From: Haloferula sp. BvORR071
Lineage (GTDB): Bacteria > Verrucomicrobiota > Verrucomicrobiia > Verrucomicrobiales > Akkermansiaceae
NCBI RefSeq assembly: GCF_000739615.1
Contig: NZ_BATP01000049.1
Location: 1-55,024, forward strand
DNA length: 55,024 nt
Direction: 5' to 3'
Shown here one piece after another: positions 33,770 to 42,794 of this stretch. A model generated the notes under the pieces. That model was not told the origin of the DNA. It worked only from the letters and a program-made list of their open reading frames with translations, and made no database searches. How positions within the stretch are numbered: the stretch's first letter is position 1; every line of letters begins with the position of its first letter. The position numbers and the translations under genes are program-made.

Positions 33770-34777
33770 CTACCACCTAACCGCGGCAGCCGCCCAGGTC
33801 AGGCCGGCGCCGAAAACCACCATGACCACGTGGTCGCCGCGTTCGATGCGGCCGGTGCGGTGGGCTTCATCGAGCGCGATGGCTACGGCGGCGGCGGAGG
33901 TGTTGCCGTATTTCTCCAGGTTCACGAAGATCCGCTCATTGGGCACCGAGAGCCGATCGGCGATGGCGTCGATGATCCGCAGGTTCGCCTGGTGGGGTAC
34001 CACCAGCTTGATGTCCTCCGGCTTGAGGCCGGAGCGCTCGATGACCTTCTCGGCGGACTCCTTCATGCGCGTCACCGCGTGCTTGAAGACCTCCTTGCCG
34101 AGCATTGCCAGGGTCACGAGGTTATCATCGGCGTTTTCCTTGGTGATCGGGCAGGCGATCCCGCCGCCCTTCACATTGAGAAGGTGGGTGAGCCGGCCAT
34201 CCGAGCCCATCTCGGTCGCCAGGATCGAGCCCTCCTCCGGGGCGGCGCGGCGCAGCACCGCGGCCCCCGCTCCATCGCCGAAGAGGATGCAGGTGGTGCG
34301 GTCCTGCCAATTGATGAAGTGCGAGAGCTTTTCCGAGCCGATGATCAGGGCATTCTTGAAGGTCCCGTCGGCGATCATCCGCTTGGCGATCTTCATCGCG
34401 TAGAGGTAGCCCGAGCAGGCTGCGGAAATATCGAAAGCAACCGCGCCCACCGCGCCGATCTGCTGCTGGACGTAGCAGGCGGTGGCAGGGGTGAAGGTGT
34501 CAGGGGTGATGGTGGCGACGATGATCAGATCGATCTCTTCGCCGCTGATCCCGGCCTGCTCCAGCGCCTTGAGACCGGCCTTGGTCGCCATGTGGGAGGA
34601 AAATTCGTCCGGAGCGGCGATCCGGCGCTCGCGGATGCCGGTGCGGCTCACGATCCACTCATCGTTGGTATCGACGATTTTCTCCAGATCCGCATTGGTC
34701 ATGACTCTTTCGGGCAGGTAGCTGCCGGTGCCGGCAATGCAGACCTGATACTGGGACTGGGAAAGCGATTCGCTCAT
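33770..34777 (-). CDS. fabH: 3-oxoacyl-ACP synthase III (beta-ketoacyl-ACP synthase III)
   Basis: A 335-aa initiating condensing enzyme of type II fatty acid synthesis, joining acyl-CoA to malonyl-ACP. The catalytic Cys is near residue 121 (FDISAACSGYLYAM), His is in VVPHQANLRI and Asn is in YGNTSAAAVAI. The ATG at 34777 starts MSESLSQSQYQVCIAGTGSY; the frame is open for 79 more codons upstream, but that part is Pro/Arg-rich and antisense to the next gene. The stop TAG abuts the palindromic repeat. It is divergent from the hypothetical gene at 34908. It supplies lipid precursors; no other fab gene is nearby. Confidence 0.96.
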   Translation of the reverse strand: MSESLSQSQYQVCIAGTGSYLPERVMTNADLEKIVDTNDEWIVSRTGIRERRIAAPDEFSSHMATKAGLKALEQAGISGEEIDLIIVATITPDTFTPATACYVQQQIGAVGAVAFDISAACSGYLYAMKIAKRMIADGTFKNALIIGSEKLSHFINWQDRTTCILFGDGAGAAVLRRAAPEEGSILATEMGSDGRLTHLLNVKGGGIACPITKENADDNLVTLAMLGKEVFKHAVTRMKESAEKVIERSGLKPEDIKLVVPHQANLRIIDAIADRLSVPNERIFVNLEKYGNTSAAAVAIALDEAHRTGRIERGDHVVMVVFGAGLTWAAAAVRW

Positions 34778-34907
34778 GGACGGGCGGAGTCTGAAAACCG
34801 CCCGCCGGGGTGGCAAGTGTGAAGGTCGGGGGGCGCGCAGAGGCCCTCCCGGCTTGCCGGGAGAGGGGAAAAGCGGCCATATTCCGCGCCCCGGACGGGG
34901 AGGGAGA

Positions 34908-35363
34908 ATGATTACCGCTGGTTCCATCAGCCGGTCCGAGGCCGCGGACCGCTTCGATTTCCTCGCCGAGCAGGTTCGGGGGCGGCGGGCTGCGCTCAAG
35001 GAATTCACCCACACGGATCCGGATTTCGTGTTCTGGATCTATCCGGACGGCCGGCTATTCGACGCGAAGGATGCCCACCGCCGGAATTATCCGAAGGGCC
35101 ACGAGCACATCCTGAAGGACGAGCCGGAGTATGGCGGCTTCCTGCGCGGGCGCGTGGCCACCCGCTTGGGGCACCAACTCGTCGTGGTCTATTGCCGGGA
35201 GGATGCACTATATAAAGATGCGGGGAGGATGAGCCAATTCCTCAAGGGCATCACGCGTCTGCCGATTCCGCTCGATCCGGCGGCACTGGTGGTGAGCGAC
35301 AATGCGGATATCTACGGGACGCTTGCGGATATCGAGGAGCGGCTGGCGGGGCTGGTCGACTGA
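34908..35363 (+). CDS. Conserved-looking hypothetical protein
   Basis: A 151-aa soluble acidic protein. ATG 34908 is preceded by a strong GGGGAGGGAG ribosome site. Visible blocks are DPDFVFWIYPDGRLFDAKDA, HRRNYPKGHEHILKDEPEYG and RVATRLGHQLVVVYC. No membrane segment, signal or catalytic motif is recognised. Divergent from fabH. Function unknown. Confidence 0.7.
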   Translation: MITAGSISRSEAADRFDFLAEQVRGRRAALKEFTHTDPDFVFWIYPDGRLFDAKDAHRRNYPKGHEHILKDEPEYGGFLRGRVATRLGHQLVVVYCREDALYKDAGRMSQFLKGITRLPIPLDPAALVVSDNADIYGTLADIEERLAGLVD

Positions 35364-35503
35364 AGCCGGATTTGCACGGTGGCCGGGTGAATTTTGCACG
35401 GCTTCTTGCGGGCAAAGTGCGGCGATGTTCCGCAAATCCTTAGCTTCCAAGGACCCGGTGCAGATCGGGATTTTGGCGCAGAAGCTGATGAGGTGAGGTA
35501 ATA

Positions 35504-35980
35504 ATGATCCCATCTGAATCCCGCGCGTACCTCGCTGCCTGCCGCCGGCTCATTGGAGTGGAGCTTTCCGCCTCGGAAACTTACACGGAAGCTCTCGACT
35601 ATTTCCACCGTGATCCGGAGCAGTCCCTGATGCTCGCGATCCGGGCCGGACACGACGAGAATATCGACTGTCTGGGCGATCATCTGATGGCCCAAGGCGC
35701 GGAGTTGAGCCCCGAAGAGGAAACCGAGGATTTTTTCTCAAAGGCGGTGGAGGGCGTGTCCTGCACTTTCGGCGAGACGGCGACCTTGCTGGCCCTCGAA
35801 GCCGGTGAGGCGGGAGCGCTGAAGGAGTGCCGGGCGGTGCTAAATGATCCCGAGCTGCCGGCGAGCCTGAAGGAAGATGTCCGCGGCCGCCTGATGCCCC
35901 GCCTCCAGCGGCATGTGGATGAACTCGAGCGCCTGCGTACCGCCCAAGCGATGGAATCGCTGATGGTGCAGGGTGCTTGA
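35504..35980 (+). CDS. DUF2383-like four-helix (ferritin-like) protein
   Basis: A 158-aa all-helical protein. Alternating helices (ACRRLIGVELSASETYTEAL, LMLAIRAGHDENIDCLGDHL, ATLLALEAGEAGALKECRAV, DVRGRLMPRLQRHVDELERL) resemble DUF2383 ferritin-like bundles. Glu/His residues that could bind metal are present (GHDENIDCLGDH), but a di-iron ExxH pattern is not clear. The start has a GAGGTGAGGT ribosome site. A DUF1737 protein and a DJ-1/PfpI protein follow closely on the same strand, suggesting a small stress-related operon (inference). Confidence 0.6.
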   Translation: MIPSESRAYLAACRRLIGVELSASETYTEALDYFHRDPEQSLMLAIRAGHDENIDCLGDHLMAQGAELSPEEETEDFFSKAVEGVSCTFGETATLLALEAGEAGALKECRAVLNDPELPASLKEDVRGRLMPRLQRHVDELERLRTAQAMESLMVQGA

Positions 35981-36031
35981 GTCCGAGTGTGCGTCTTGCC
36001 CATTCCCCGCGGGGAGATTTGCCCGATCGCC

Positions 36032-36367
36032 ATGAATCTCACCAAATACACCGTGGTCACTTCCGATGATTTCGGAAAGTTCGAGGACCGCGTGAATCAA
36101 CTCTTGGGCGATGGCTGGCAACTCCAGGGCGGGGTGTCGACCGCGGCGCTGCCGGATAGTGATGGTAGCTTGGTGCACGTGCAGTGGAGCCAAGCGCTGA
36201 TCCTGCCTGCGGGGGCATCCGCGCTGGAGATGGTGGAAGAGATGGCGCTGCCGCTGCCGGCCGATCTTGAGAGCATTGGCAGGCAGGTGGAGCTGCCTGG
36301 GGCCGAGCCCGCGGCGGGCAAGGGGCCCAAGCGCGGCACGCCGATTGCAAAGGACACCCTATCATGA
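36032..36367 (+). CDS. DUF1737-domain protein
   Basis: A 111-aa protein. Residues 1-40 (MNLTKYTVVTSDDFGKFEDR, then VNQLLGDGWQLQGGV) match the small DUF1737 module, seen in many bacteria and without known function. The second half is Ala/Pro-rich and probably flexible. The ATG at 36032 begins at the conserved MNLTKYTVV. Its stop overlaps the next start (ATGA), so translation is coupled to the DJ-1/PfpI gene. Confidence 0.75.
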   Translation: MNLTKYTVVTSDDFGKFEDRVNQLLGDGWQLQGGVSTAALPDSDGSLVHVQWSQALILPAGASALEMVEEMALPLPADLESIGRQVELPGAEPAAGKGPKRGTPIAKDTLS

Positions 36368-36975
36368 AAACGATCCGACTTTCCGAACGCCACGACTTGC
36401 AAGGCAAGCGGGTGGCTGTGCTCGCCGCCAATGGCTTTGAGCAATCCGAGCTGATGACCCCGGTCGATGTGCTGGAAAGTTGCGGGGCGCGGGTGGATGT
36501 GATCACGCCGGATGGCGATTCGATCCGCGGCTGGGATGAAGAGAACTGGGGCCAGATCATCGCGGCGGACGTGGGTCTGGATGATGCCGACGCCGGTGAC
36601 TACGATGCGCTGCTGCTGCCCGGCGGGGTTTTGAACTCCGACAGCCTGCGTACTTTGCCGCAAGCCCAAGACTTTGTGAGCGAGTTCTTTTCCGCGGGCA
36701 AGCCATCCTTCGTGATCTGTCACGGCGGCCAGGTGTTGATCGATGCGGGCTTGGTGGAGGGCCGGAAGATGACTTCCTATCACTCGATCGCCAAGGATCT
36801 GCAGAACGCCGGTGCCGACTGGCTCGACAAGGAGGTGGTGGTCGATGGGAACTTGGTGACTTCCCGCAGCCCGGATGACCTGCCGGCCTTCTGCGCGAAG
36901 ATGTGCGAGGTGCTGGATGCGAAGGAAGGCGGTGCGAGATTCGCGACCGCGGGCACGGCGGGTGCGAAGAAGTGA
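36364..36975 (+). CDS. DJ-1/PfpI-family type 1 glutamine-amidotransferase-like protein
   Basis: A 203-aa protein with the DJ-1/PfpI fold. It has an N-terminal strand and Glu (VAVLAANGFEQSE, E26), DALLLPGGVLNSD, and the nucleophile elbow FVICHGGQVLIDAGL (Cys119, His120). This resembles YraA/PfpI stress proteins, reported as deglycases, chaperones or proteases; the activity cannot be assigned. The C-terminus is extended by an Ala/Gly/Lys tail. It overlaps the DUF1737 gene by 4 nt. Confidence 0.88.
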   Translation: MKTIRLSERHDLQGKRVAVLAANGFEQSELMTPVDVLESCGARVDVITPDGDSIRGWDEENWGQIIAADVGLDDADAGDYDALLLPGGVLNSDSLRTLPQAQDFVSEFFSAGKPSFVICHGGQVLIDAGLVEGRKMTSYHSIAKDLQNAGADWLDKEVVVDGNLVTSRSPDDLPAFCAKMCEVLDAKEGGARFATAGTAGAKK

Positions 36976-37042
36976 GGGAGGCCGGGTGAGTTATTCCGGC
37001 TGTCGGCGTATGAAGTTGCCAGCAGGCGGGCGGTGATCCTGA

Positions 37043-38173
37043 ATGCGGATCGCCGTGAAGCTCCGGATTCTCTCCCTCCTCCTTCTAGTCGTCACCGCTG
37101 CCGCCGCCGAGGAGGCGCGGCCATGGACGGTATTCTACGCGACACCTTTGAAGGCGGCGATCGAGCCGCTGGCGCAGCATCGCCGTGCGCAGGGCTATAC
37201 CGTCGAGTTGATTGAGGCGGGCGATGGCTACCTGGAGAAAGTGAAGGCTGCGAAAGGCTGTGTGATCCTGGCGGGTGCGCTCGATGCCCAGGGCGCCGCC
37301 CGAGCCGATTGCGTCCTGCCCGGAGGCAAGGGCGTTTACCGCCGGATGGAGGGCCGGGCCAGTGATGGCATCCTGGCGAGTGACGCCAATGTGGTGGGAC
37401 GCCTGCCCGCGGGCTCGCCGGAAGAGATGGCCGCGATGGTGGCGAAGATCCTCCGCTTCGAGCAGGAGGGGCAAGCGGCGGATCGCAAGATCGGCTGCAT
37501 CATCGGCAATCCGATCGCGCTGGAGAAACACCTCTGGCCGGTGGATGTGTTCATGGCTTTCCAAGCGAACTCGATGCTGGTGGGCGTGAATCGCGAATGG
37601 AAGATCAGTGGCGCGGCGGACCTTTGCCTGAAGCCCTTCCCGCAAAGCGATGCCGCCTTCGATCCGGCGCTGGATCAGCTCACCGCGGGGAGCTGGGAAG
37701 TGTTGTCCTTCTTCGGCCACTCGGACCCGATGGGGCTCTATTCCACCGGATCGACCTATCTGTTGCAGGACGTGTGGTCGCCGCCGCAAGGGCCGCCGCG
37801 CGGGATCTTCTTCACCTGCGGCTGCCATGCGCTCGCGAACCAGAACGCCTATGCGGTTCGGGCGATGCGTTCGCCGTCCGGGCCCGCCGCGGTCATCGGG
37901 GCGAGTGCCGTGAGCTACTCGACCATCGGCTACCTGGCGGGGAAGGGACTCGCGGCTTGTGCTGCCCAGCCAGAGGGTCCTGCCACTGCGGGAGATTGGT
38001 GGCTCACGATTCGCGGCGCGATCAACGGTGCGAAGATGTCGAAGCTGGTCTTCAAGGTCTTCGACACCATCGATGGCACGGGCGGTTCGGTCCCGCTGGA
38101 GCAGCAGCGGGAGGAGCATTTGCAGATGTGGTCGCTGTTAGGCGATCCGGCGATGCGGATGCCGGTGAAGTGA
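37043..38173 (+). CDS. Secreted peptidase C25 (gingipain-fold)-like protein
   Basis: A 376-aa exported protein with signal peptide LRILSLLLLVVTAAAAEE. The core has the caspase/gingipain-like order: SWEVLSFFGHSDPMGLYSTG (candidate catalytic His226), then GIFFTCGCHALANQNAYAVR (candidate Cys259 or Cys261), and GPAAVIGASAVSYSTIGYLA. The C-terminal LLGDPAMRMPV matches the LxGDPxLR signature of C25-like proteins. It lacks the sorting and adhesin domains seen in Bacteroidetes gingipains. Proteolytic activity is plausible but unproven. It is convergent with the downstream sulfatase. Confidence 0.7.
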   Translation: MRIAVKLRILSLLLLVVTAAAAEEARPWTVFYATPLKAAIEPLAQHRRAQGYTVELIEAGDGYLEKVKAAKGCVILAGALDAQGAARADCVLPGGKGVYRRMEGRASDGILASDANVVGRLPAGSPEEMAAMVAKILRFEQEGQAADRKIGCIIGNPIALEKHLWPVDVFMAFQANSMLVGVNREWKISGAADLCLKPFPQSDAAFDPALDQLTAGSWEVLSFFGHSDPMGLYSTGSTYLLQDVWSPPQGPPRGIFFTCGCHALANQNAYAVRAMRSPSGPAAVIGASAVSYSTIGYLAGKGLAACAAQPEGPATAGDWWLTIRGAINGAKMSKLVFKVFDTIDGTGGSVPLEQQREEHLQMWSLLGDPAMRMPVK

Positions 38174-38186
38174 CCTGGCGTGTGAG

Positions 38187-39680
38187 CTACTGCTTCTCCA
38201 GCTTTGGCAGTGCCTCGGGCTGCTTCGCCAGTAGCTCACGCAGTTCCTTCACGATCTCTGGCTTTTCCGCGGCGAGGTTTTTCACCTCCGGGATCTCGGC
38301 ATCGTAGTCATAGAGCTCGATGTCGGCCTTGTCCGCGGTTTCGCCGAACTTCTTCCACTCGACCATGCGGTAGCGCTCGGTGCGGATCGCGCGGCCGAGA
38401 CGGCCTTCGCCCCGGGGGAAGCAGTGGGTGATGTAGTCGCGGGTCTTGACCGCGGGGTCCTTGAGCGTGGGCACTAGGCTGAGGCCATCCATGGTCTGAG
38501 GCACCTCCGCCTTCGGCAGGCCGGCGAGTTCCACCAGGGTGGGGTAGAGATCGACGGTCTCCGCGAAGCCACCGGCCGAGCCGGGCTTGGTCACGCCGGG
38601 TGCGATGACGAACAGAGGGATGCGGGTGTCCTCTTCGTAGTTGGTGTGCTTGGTCCACATGCCGTGGTCGCCGAGGTGCCAGCCGTGGTCACCCCAGAGG
38701 ACGATCACGGTATTTTCGGCGAGGCCGAGACGATCGAGCTCATCCATCACCCGGCCGAGCTGGGCGTCCATGTAACTCATCGCCGCATAGTAGCCGTGGA
38801 TCAGCTCGCGGGAGAGCGCGTCATCAATCTGGCCATCCTCCGGCACCGGGATGAAGTTGGTGATCTCGCCGCCGCGTTTGCCGGCGTAGGGTGGGGCGCC
38901 TTCGGGCGGCGTCTTGAGCTTGGCCAGTTGGAAGGCCGCGGGGTCATACATCTTCCAGTATTTCTCCGGAGCGGTGAAGGGCAGGTGCGGCTTCACGAAG
39001 CCGCAGCCGATGAAGAAGGGCATGCCGCGTTCCTTTGCCGCCTGCAGGCGCTTGATCGTTTCGTCGGCGATCTTGCCGTCCGAGTAAGCATTGTCCGGCA
39101 CATCGGCTCGCTCCCAGGCCGTGCCTTTCGGCAGATGGCCGATGCGGCCGAGCTCTTGGTTGCCGAAGTAGGCCTCCTCGCGGGTCAGCTTGCCGCCGTC
39201 GGTGCTCTCCGGCTTCAAGTATTCCACCACCTTGAAGGGCACGGTCGGCACACTCCAGGAGGCGGCGTCATCGGTATTGCCGTGACCGCTGTGGAGAATT
39301 TTACCGACGGCTTCCGCCCGGTAACCGTTCTTCATGAACCACTGCGGCAGCGTCACCGCATCCGGCACCGCCTTGCGGAAATTCGTCGAGAGGTCGTAGA
39401 TGCCCAGCGAGGTCGAGCGCGAGCCGAGCAAGAGATTGTTCCGCGAGCAGGCGCAGACCGCTTGGTTGCAGTAGGCGCGGTCGAAGCGCATGCCACGGGC
39501 GGCCAGCTTGTCGAGGTTCGGGGACTTGGCGATTTTGTCGCCGTAGCAGCCGAGGTTCGGCTTCAGGTCGTCCACGCAGATCAGCAGGACATTCTTGTGG
39601 GCGGCTGGCGGTGCTTGGGCCTGCGCTTGAAGCGGCAGCGATCCGAGAAACAGGACGGAAAAAAGAAAGCGACGGATCAT
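38187..39680 (-). CDS. Secreted type I sulfatase, iduronate-2-sulfatase-like
   Basis: A 497-aa sulfatase with signal peptide FLFSVLFLGSLPLQAQAQA. The metal motif is NVLLICVDDLKPNLGCYGD. The formylglycine site reads C76-A-C78-S-R80 (NQAVCACSRNNLLLGSRS), so the usual Pro/Ala at position 3 is Cys. KPHLPFTAP, VIVLWGDHGWHLGDHGMW and KHTNYEEDTRIPLFV are typical of iduronate-2-sulfatase-like enzymes (S1_7-like). The ATG at 39680 is chosen because it starts the signal peptide. Desulfation of glycosaminoglycan-like polymers is the family role; the substrate is unknown. Confidence 0.9.
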   Translation of the reverse strand: MIRRFLFSVLFLGSLPLQAQAQAPPAAHKNVLLICVDDLKPNLGCYGDKIAKSPNLDKLAARGMRFDRAYCNQAVCACSRNNLLLGSRSTSLGIYDLSTNFRKAVPDAVTLPQWFMKNGYRAEAVGKILHSGHGNTDDAASWSVPTVPFKVVEYLKPESTDGGKLTREEAYFGNQELGRIGHLPKGTAWERADVPDNAYSDGKIADETIKRLQAAKERGMPFFIGCGFVKPHLPFTAPEKYWKMYDPAAFQLAKLKTPPEGAPPYAGKRGGEITNFIPVPEDGQIDDALSRELIHGYYAAMSYMDAQLGRVMDELDRLGLAENTVIVLWGDHGWHLGDHGMWTKHTNYEEDTRIPLFVIAPGVTKPGSAGGFAETVDLYPTLVELAGLPKAEVPQTMDGLSLVPTLKDPAVKTRDYITHCFPRGEGRLGRAIRTERYRMVEWKKFGETADKADIELYDYDAEIPEVKNLAAEKPEIVKELRELLAKQPEALPKLEKQ

Positions 39681-39915
39681 GCGAAAAGTGTCGGAGCGGT
39701 GGCAGGGATTGGCCAGCAGTGAGTTTGGAGTCGGGATCGGATGACAGTGCTGCTCCGGCGGCGTTTGCGGCGCGCGGGGCAGGTGCAAAGGAGTGTCGCC
39801 AAGTCCGGGAGTGTTCCGCGCCGCTACCGGACAAGATCGACAGCGGGGAAGTTTCACCTTTCCCCCGGGGCTTCCCGCAGCCTAGCTTTTTTCCGGAAAA
39901 CGGCACTCCTTCGCC

Positions 39916-40659
39916 ATGACCGCAACACACCCGTCGCCATTCCCCGCCACGCAGTGGACCCTACTGGCGGCAAGTTGTCGCGCTGATGATCCGGAGGAGC
40001 GGCGGCGCTCGCTGGAAGAGCTGTGCCACGCTTATTGGTATCCGCTCTACGTCTTCGCCCGGCGCCAGGGTGGCACGCGTGAGGATGCCGAGGATCTCAC
40101 CCAAGGCTTCTTCCAGTATGTGCTGGAGAAGAATCTCTTCGCTGCGGCGAGTCAGGAGCTCGGCAAGCTGCGGACCTTCCTGCTCACCGTCTTCCAGCGC
40201 TACATCGGCGATGCACGTGCGCGCGACCGTGCGCTCAAGCGCGGCGGTGGCATTGCGCTGGTCTCACTGGATTGGCGCGAGGGTGAGGAGCGCTATGCGA
40301 ATGAGCCGGCCGATCCGCTCACGCCGGAGGCCCTCTTCGATCGATCTTGGGCGATGTCGCTGCTGGCAAGGACGCTCGAAGAGCTCGGCCGCAGTGAAGG
40401 CGCTGCCGGGCGCGGCGCGCAATTCGCGGTGCTGGAACCTTTCCTCAATGCCGCGGCCGTGGCCGATGGCAACTACGAGGCCGCTGCAAATTCGCTGGGT
40501 ATGAATGGCGATGCGGTGCGCAAGGCCGTGAGCCGGCTGCGCCGGAGATTCCGCGATGGCTTGCGCCAGCAGATCGCCGCCACTTTGGAAAACCCGGATG
40601 AGGCGCGGATCGACGAGGAGTTGCTGGCTCTGAAGCAGGCCCTGCGCGAGGCGCATTAG
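39916..40659 (+). CDS. ECF-type RNA polymerase sigma factor
   Basis: A 247-aa sigma factor of the type abundant in Planctomycetes/Verrucomicrobia. Region 2 is LEELCHAYWYPLYVFARRQG followed by DAEDLTQGFFQYVLEKNLF. Region 4 has the helix-turn-helix YEAAANSLGMNGDAVRKAVS RLRRRF. Between them is an extended linker (about residues 110-165), longer than in classical ECF proteins. No anti-sigma gene is adjacent. A TPR Ser/Thr kinase lies 3.2 kb downstream, and such ECF-kinase pairs are common in these phyla, suggesting kinase-controlled transcription (inference). Confidence 0.9.
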   Translation: MTATHPSPFPATQWTLLAASCRADDPEERRRSLEELCHAYWYPLYVFARRQGGTREDAEDLTQGFFQYVLEKNLFAAASQELGKLRTFLLTVFQRYIGDARARDRALKRGGGIALVSLDWREGEERYANEPADPLTPEALFDRSWAMSLLARTLEELGRSEGAAGRGAQFAVLEPFLNAAAVADGNYEAAANSLGMNGDAVRKAVSRLRRRFRDGLRQQIAATLENPDEARIDEELLALKQALREAH

Positions 40660-40716
40660 TTTTTAGGGCTCGGATAACGGGCCTGTTGTATCCGCGGAAG
40701 GAGGCGAGTTTCGAAT

Positions 40717-40766
40717 AACCCTATTCTGCATGTGAGCCGATGCAGCTTGCATCGGTTGTTAGGGTT
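40717..40766. other. Nested hairpin upstream of the ferritin-like gene
   Basis: The outer arms AACCCTA (40717-40723) and TAGGGTT (40760-40766) enclose a perfect inner hairpin CCGATGCA-GCT-TGCATCGG (40737-40755). It lies about 145 nt upstream of the Tat-exported ferritin-like gene and about 60 nt after the ECF stop. It could be a structured 5' leader or a transcript end; there is no T-run. Confidence 0.45.
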
Positions 40767-40911
40767 CGCTGTCGTGATTCCTTGAATCGCAGCAGACTGC
40801 ACTGCTTCTGGGAGTAGGGAATGGAGCTTGTTGGAAGGCTGTGGTGCGGCGTTTGCGAAAGCGGTTGTGCCCGGGGATTCCCATCGGGCGAACCCTCCAT
40901 ACAGGAACCAT

Positions 40912-41841
40912 ATGAAAACCACTGATCCATCCCTCCGCTCCAGCCTCCTCGATTCCGCTTCGGGCCGCCGCGCCTTCTTGCGCTCCGTCGGTCTGGGGGT
41001 CGGAGGGGCCGCCCTCGCTACGGCGCCGGGTGCTTCTGCAGCCCCGGCGTATTTCTTCGGCAACAAGAAGGCCAAGCGTGATGCCGACATCTTGAACTTC
41101 GCCCTCAATCTGGAATATCTGGAAGCTGAGTACTATCTCCGCGGCACCACGGGCCAAGGCTTGGAAGGCGTAAGCGTCGGCACCGATGGCAGTGGCACGG
41201 CGGGCGCGGTCACCGTGAAGGCCAATCCGAAGGTGACCTTCAGCACGCCGGCCATCGCCCAGTATGCGAACGAGATTGCCGAGGACGAAGCCAACCACGT
41301 GGCCTTCCTGAGAACCGCCTTGGATGGCACCCGTTTCGGACACGTCGCACGACCTGCGATCGACTTGCAAAACAGCTTCAACACGCTCGGCAACCTGCTG
41401 GGGATCGGCAATTTCGATCCCTTTGCCAACGAGCTGAACTTCCTGCTCGGTGCCTTTATCTTCGAAGACGTCGGGGTGACCGCTTACAAGGGAGCGAGCC
41501 CGCTGGTGACGAACAAGGCCTTTTTGGAAGCCGCCGCCGGGATTCTCGGCGTGGAAGCTTATCATGCGGGGACGGTGCGCGCCCTGATCTATGGGGCGGG
41601 CACCACGGCCCAGAATATCGCGAACTCCATCTCCAACCTCCGAGCTTCGCTCGACAACGTGTCGGCCGGCTCGCTCGACCAAGGGGTGACAGTAGGCGGC
41701 CAGGCGAATATTGTGCCCGCGGATGAAAACTCCATCGCCTTCAGCCGCACCACGCGACAGGTGCTGAACATCGTCTATGGCGGTATCAATGCGACATCCG
41801 GTCTGTTCTTTCCGAACGGCCTCAATGGAACGATCCATTGA
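40912..41841 (+). CDS. Tat-exported ferritin-like domain protein (desiccation-related PCC13-62 type)
   Basis: A 309-aa protein. A twin-arginine signal ([20 protein letters not shown]) indicates folded export. The mature part begins [20 protein letters not shown], the first helix of Ferritin_2-type domains. [17 protein letters not shown] supplies an ExxH-like metal site, and a second ExxxH lies in [16 protein letters not shown]. The family includes plant desiccation protein PCC13-62 and bacterial homologues; a di-metal role is inferred. The ATG at 40912 has AGGAA nearby. It lies downstream of the ECF sigma gene and may belong to its regulon. Confidence 0.82.
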   Translation: MKTTDPSLRSSLLDSASGRRAFLRSVGLGVGGAALATAPGASAAPAYFFGNKKAKRDADILNFALNLEYLEAEYYLRGTTGQGLEGVSVGTDGSGTAGAVTVKANPKVTFSTPAIAQYANEIAEDEANHVAFLRTALDGTRFGHVARPAIDLQNSFNTLGNLLGIGNFDPFANELNFLLGAFIFEDVGVTAYKGASPLVTNKAFLEAAAGILGVEAYHAGTVRALIYGAGTTAQNIANSISNLRASLDNVSAGSLDQGVTVGGQANIVPADENSIAFSRTTRQVLNIVYGGINATSGLFFPNGLNGTIH

Positions 41842-41878
41842 TCGCGATAGAGAATCCCCGGCGGGACCGCCGCCGGGG

Positions 41879-42748
41879 CTAAGGCGGGGTGCCCTCCAGC
41901 TTGAGGGTATTCTCCTTCAACTCTTCCCAGTAGTCGACGATCACCGGCACCGTCTTGTCCACCTTCACGAGATCAAGGCTGAAGCCGCCGCTGCTGGTGC
42001 TGCCATCGAGCCGGTAGCTGATGATCCGCTGGCGGTCCTTCTCATCGATCCCGACGGTGACCTGGCGCACGTCACGTCCGAGATGCACGGTGAAAGGGCC
42101 CGCCTTGGCGTAGGTAAGTTTGCCTTCCTCCTTCGGCACCTTCATCTCGATTTTCTCGGTCTTCACCACCGTGCCGGAATAGGCGATGAGACTGCCGGAT
42201 AGCTTGCTGCCGCTCAGCTTCGCCTCGTCGAATTTGCCGGGACTGCTGAGGGTGAGCGTTACTCCGCCGGCACCGGGGGTGCAGTTCGGCATCCAGCTCC
42301 TCGCGGAGACCGTACGATTGCCGATCTTGAGAGGCTCTACCACCAGGCTGTCTGCTTTCAGGCCCGCGTAGTTGCTGCCGCTGATCTGAAAGCGGTACTC
42401 CACTTGGGCGGGTAGAGGCGTGCTTCCGGGGACGGGCCGGTCGGGAAATACCGTCGCCCTCTCAAAGGCGACCTTCAGATTCCCCGCGGGAGCCGCATCA
42501 GCGGCGGCGGGTGGTGCTGCTGCCTCGCGGGCGCGCTGCCAATCTGCTTCCTGCAGGTCGGTGAGATTCATTGTCACCGTCTTGCCGGCGCGGGTGCGAA
42601 AGGTGACCGTCTCGGCGTCGGACTTCTTCTCCAGCTTGAGCAGTTCCAGCTCGGCGACCTTGCCGTCCTTGCTGGTCCATTGGGAAAATTCGCCGTGTGC
42701 GGCGGTGGCGCAGAGAAGGAGGAGGGGAATGAGGATCCGGGGCACCAT
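41879..42748 (-). CDS. Secreted SHD1-domain protein (paralogue 1)
   Basis: A 289-aa exported protein. The signal peptide ILIPLLLLCATAAHGE is followed by an SHD1-like module, FSQWTSKDGKVAELELLKLE to VTMNLTDLQEADWQRARE (about residues 20-78). This resembles modules very common in secreted Verrucomicrobia/Planctomycete proteins. A beta-rich C-terminal domain ends in VPVIVDYWEELKENTLKLEG. It is paralogous to the gene just upstream (42795-43685), sharing domain order and the terminal VDYWEEL/VDYWEDL. Function unknown. Confidence 0.8.
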   Translation of the reverse strand: MVPRILIPLLLLCATAAHGEFSQWTSKDGKVAELELLKLEKKSDAETVTFRTRAGKTVTMNLTDLQEADWQRAREAAAPPAAADAAPAGNLKVAFERATVFPDRPVPGSTPLPAQVEYRFQISGSNYAGLKADSLVVEPLKIGNRTVSARSWMPNCTPGAGGVTLTLSSPGKFDEAKLSGSKLSGSLIAYSGTVVKTEKIEMKVPKEEGKLTYAKAGPFTVHLGRDVRQVTVGIDEKDRQRIISYRLDGSTSSGGFSLDLVKVDKTVPVIVDYWEELKENTLKLEGTPP

Positions 42749-42794
42749 GGAAACCTAGCGGCGCGCGCGGGCGGGTTCAAGGCGCATCGGCGGC

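Noticed and set aside
34778..35014. N-terminal extension of FabH by 79 codons
   Set aside because: Pro/Arg-rich sequence overlapping the divergent gene at 34908; FabH begins normally at the ATG at 34777.
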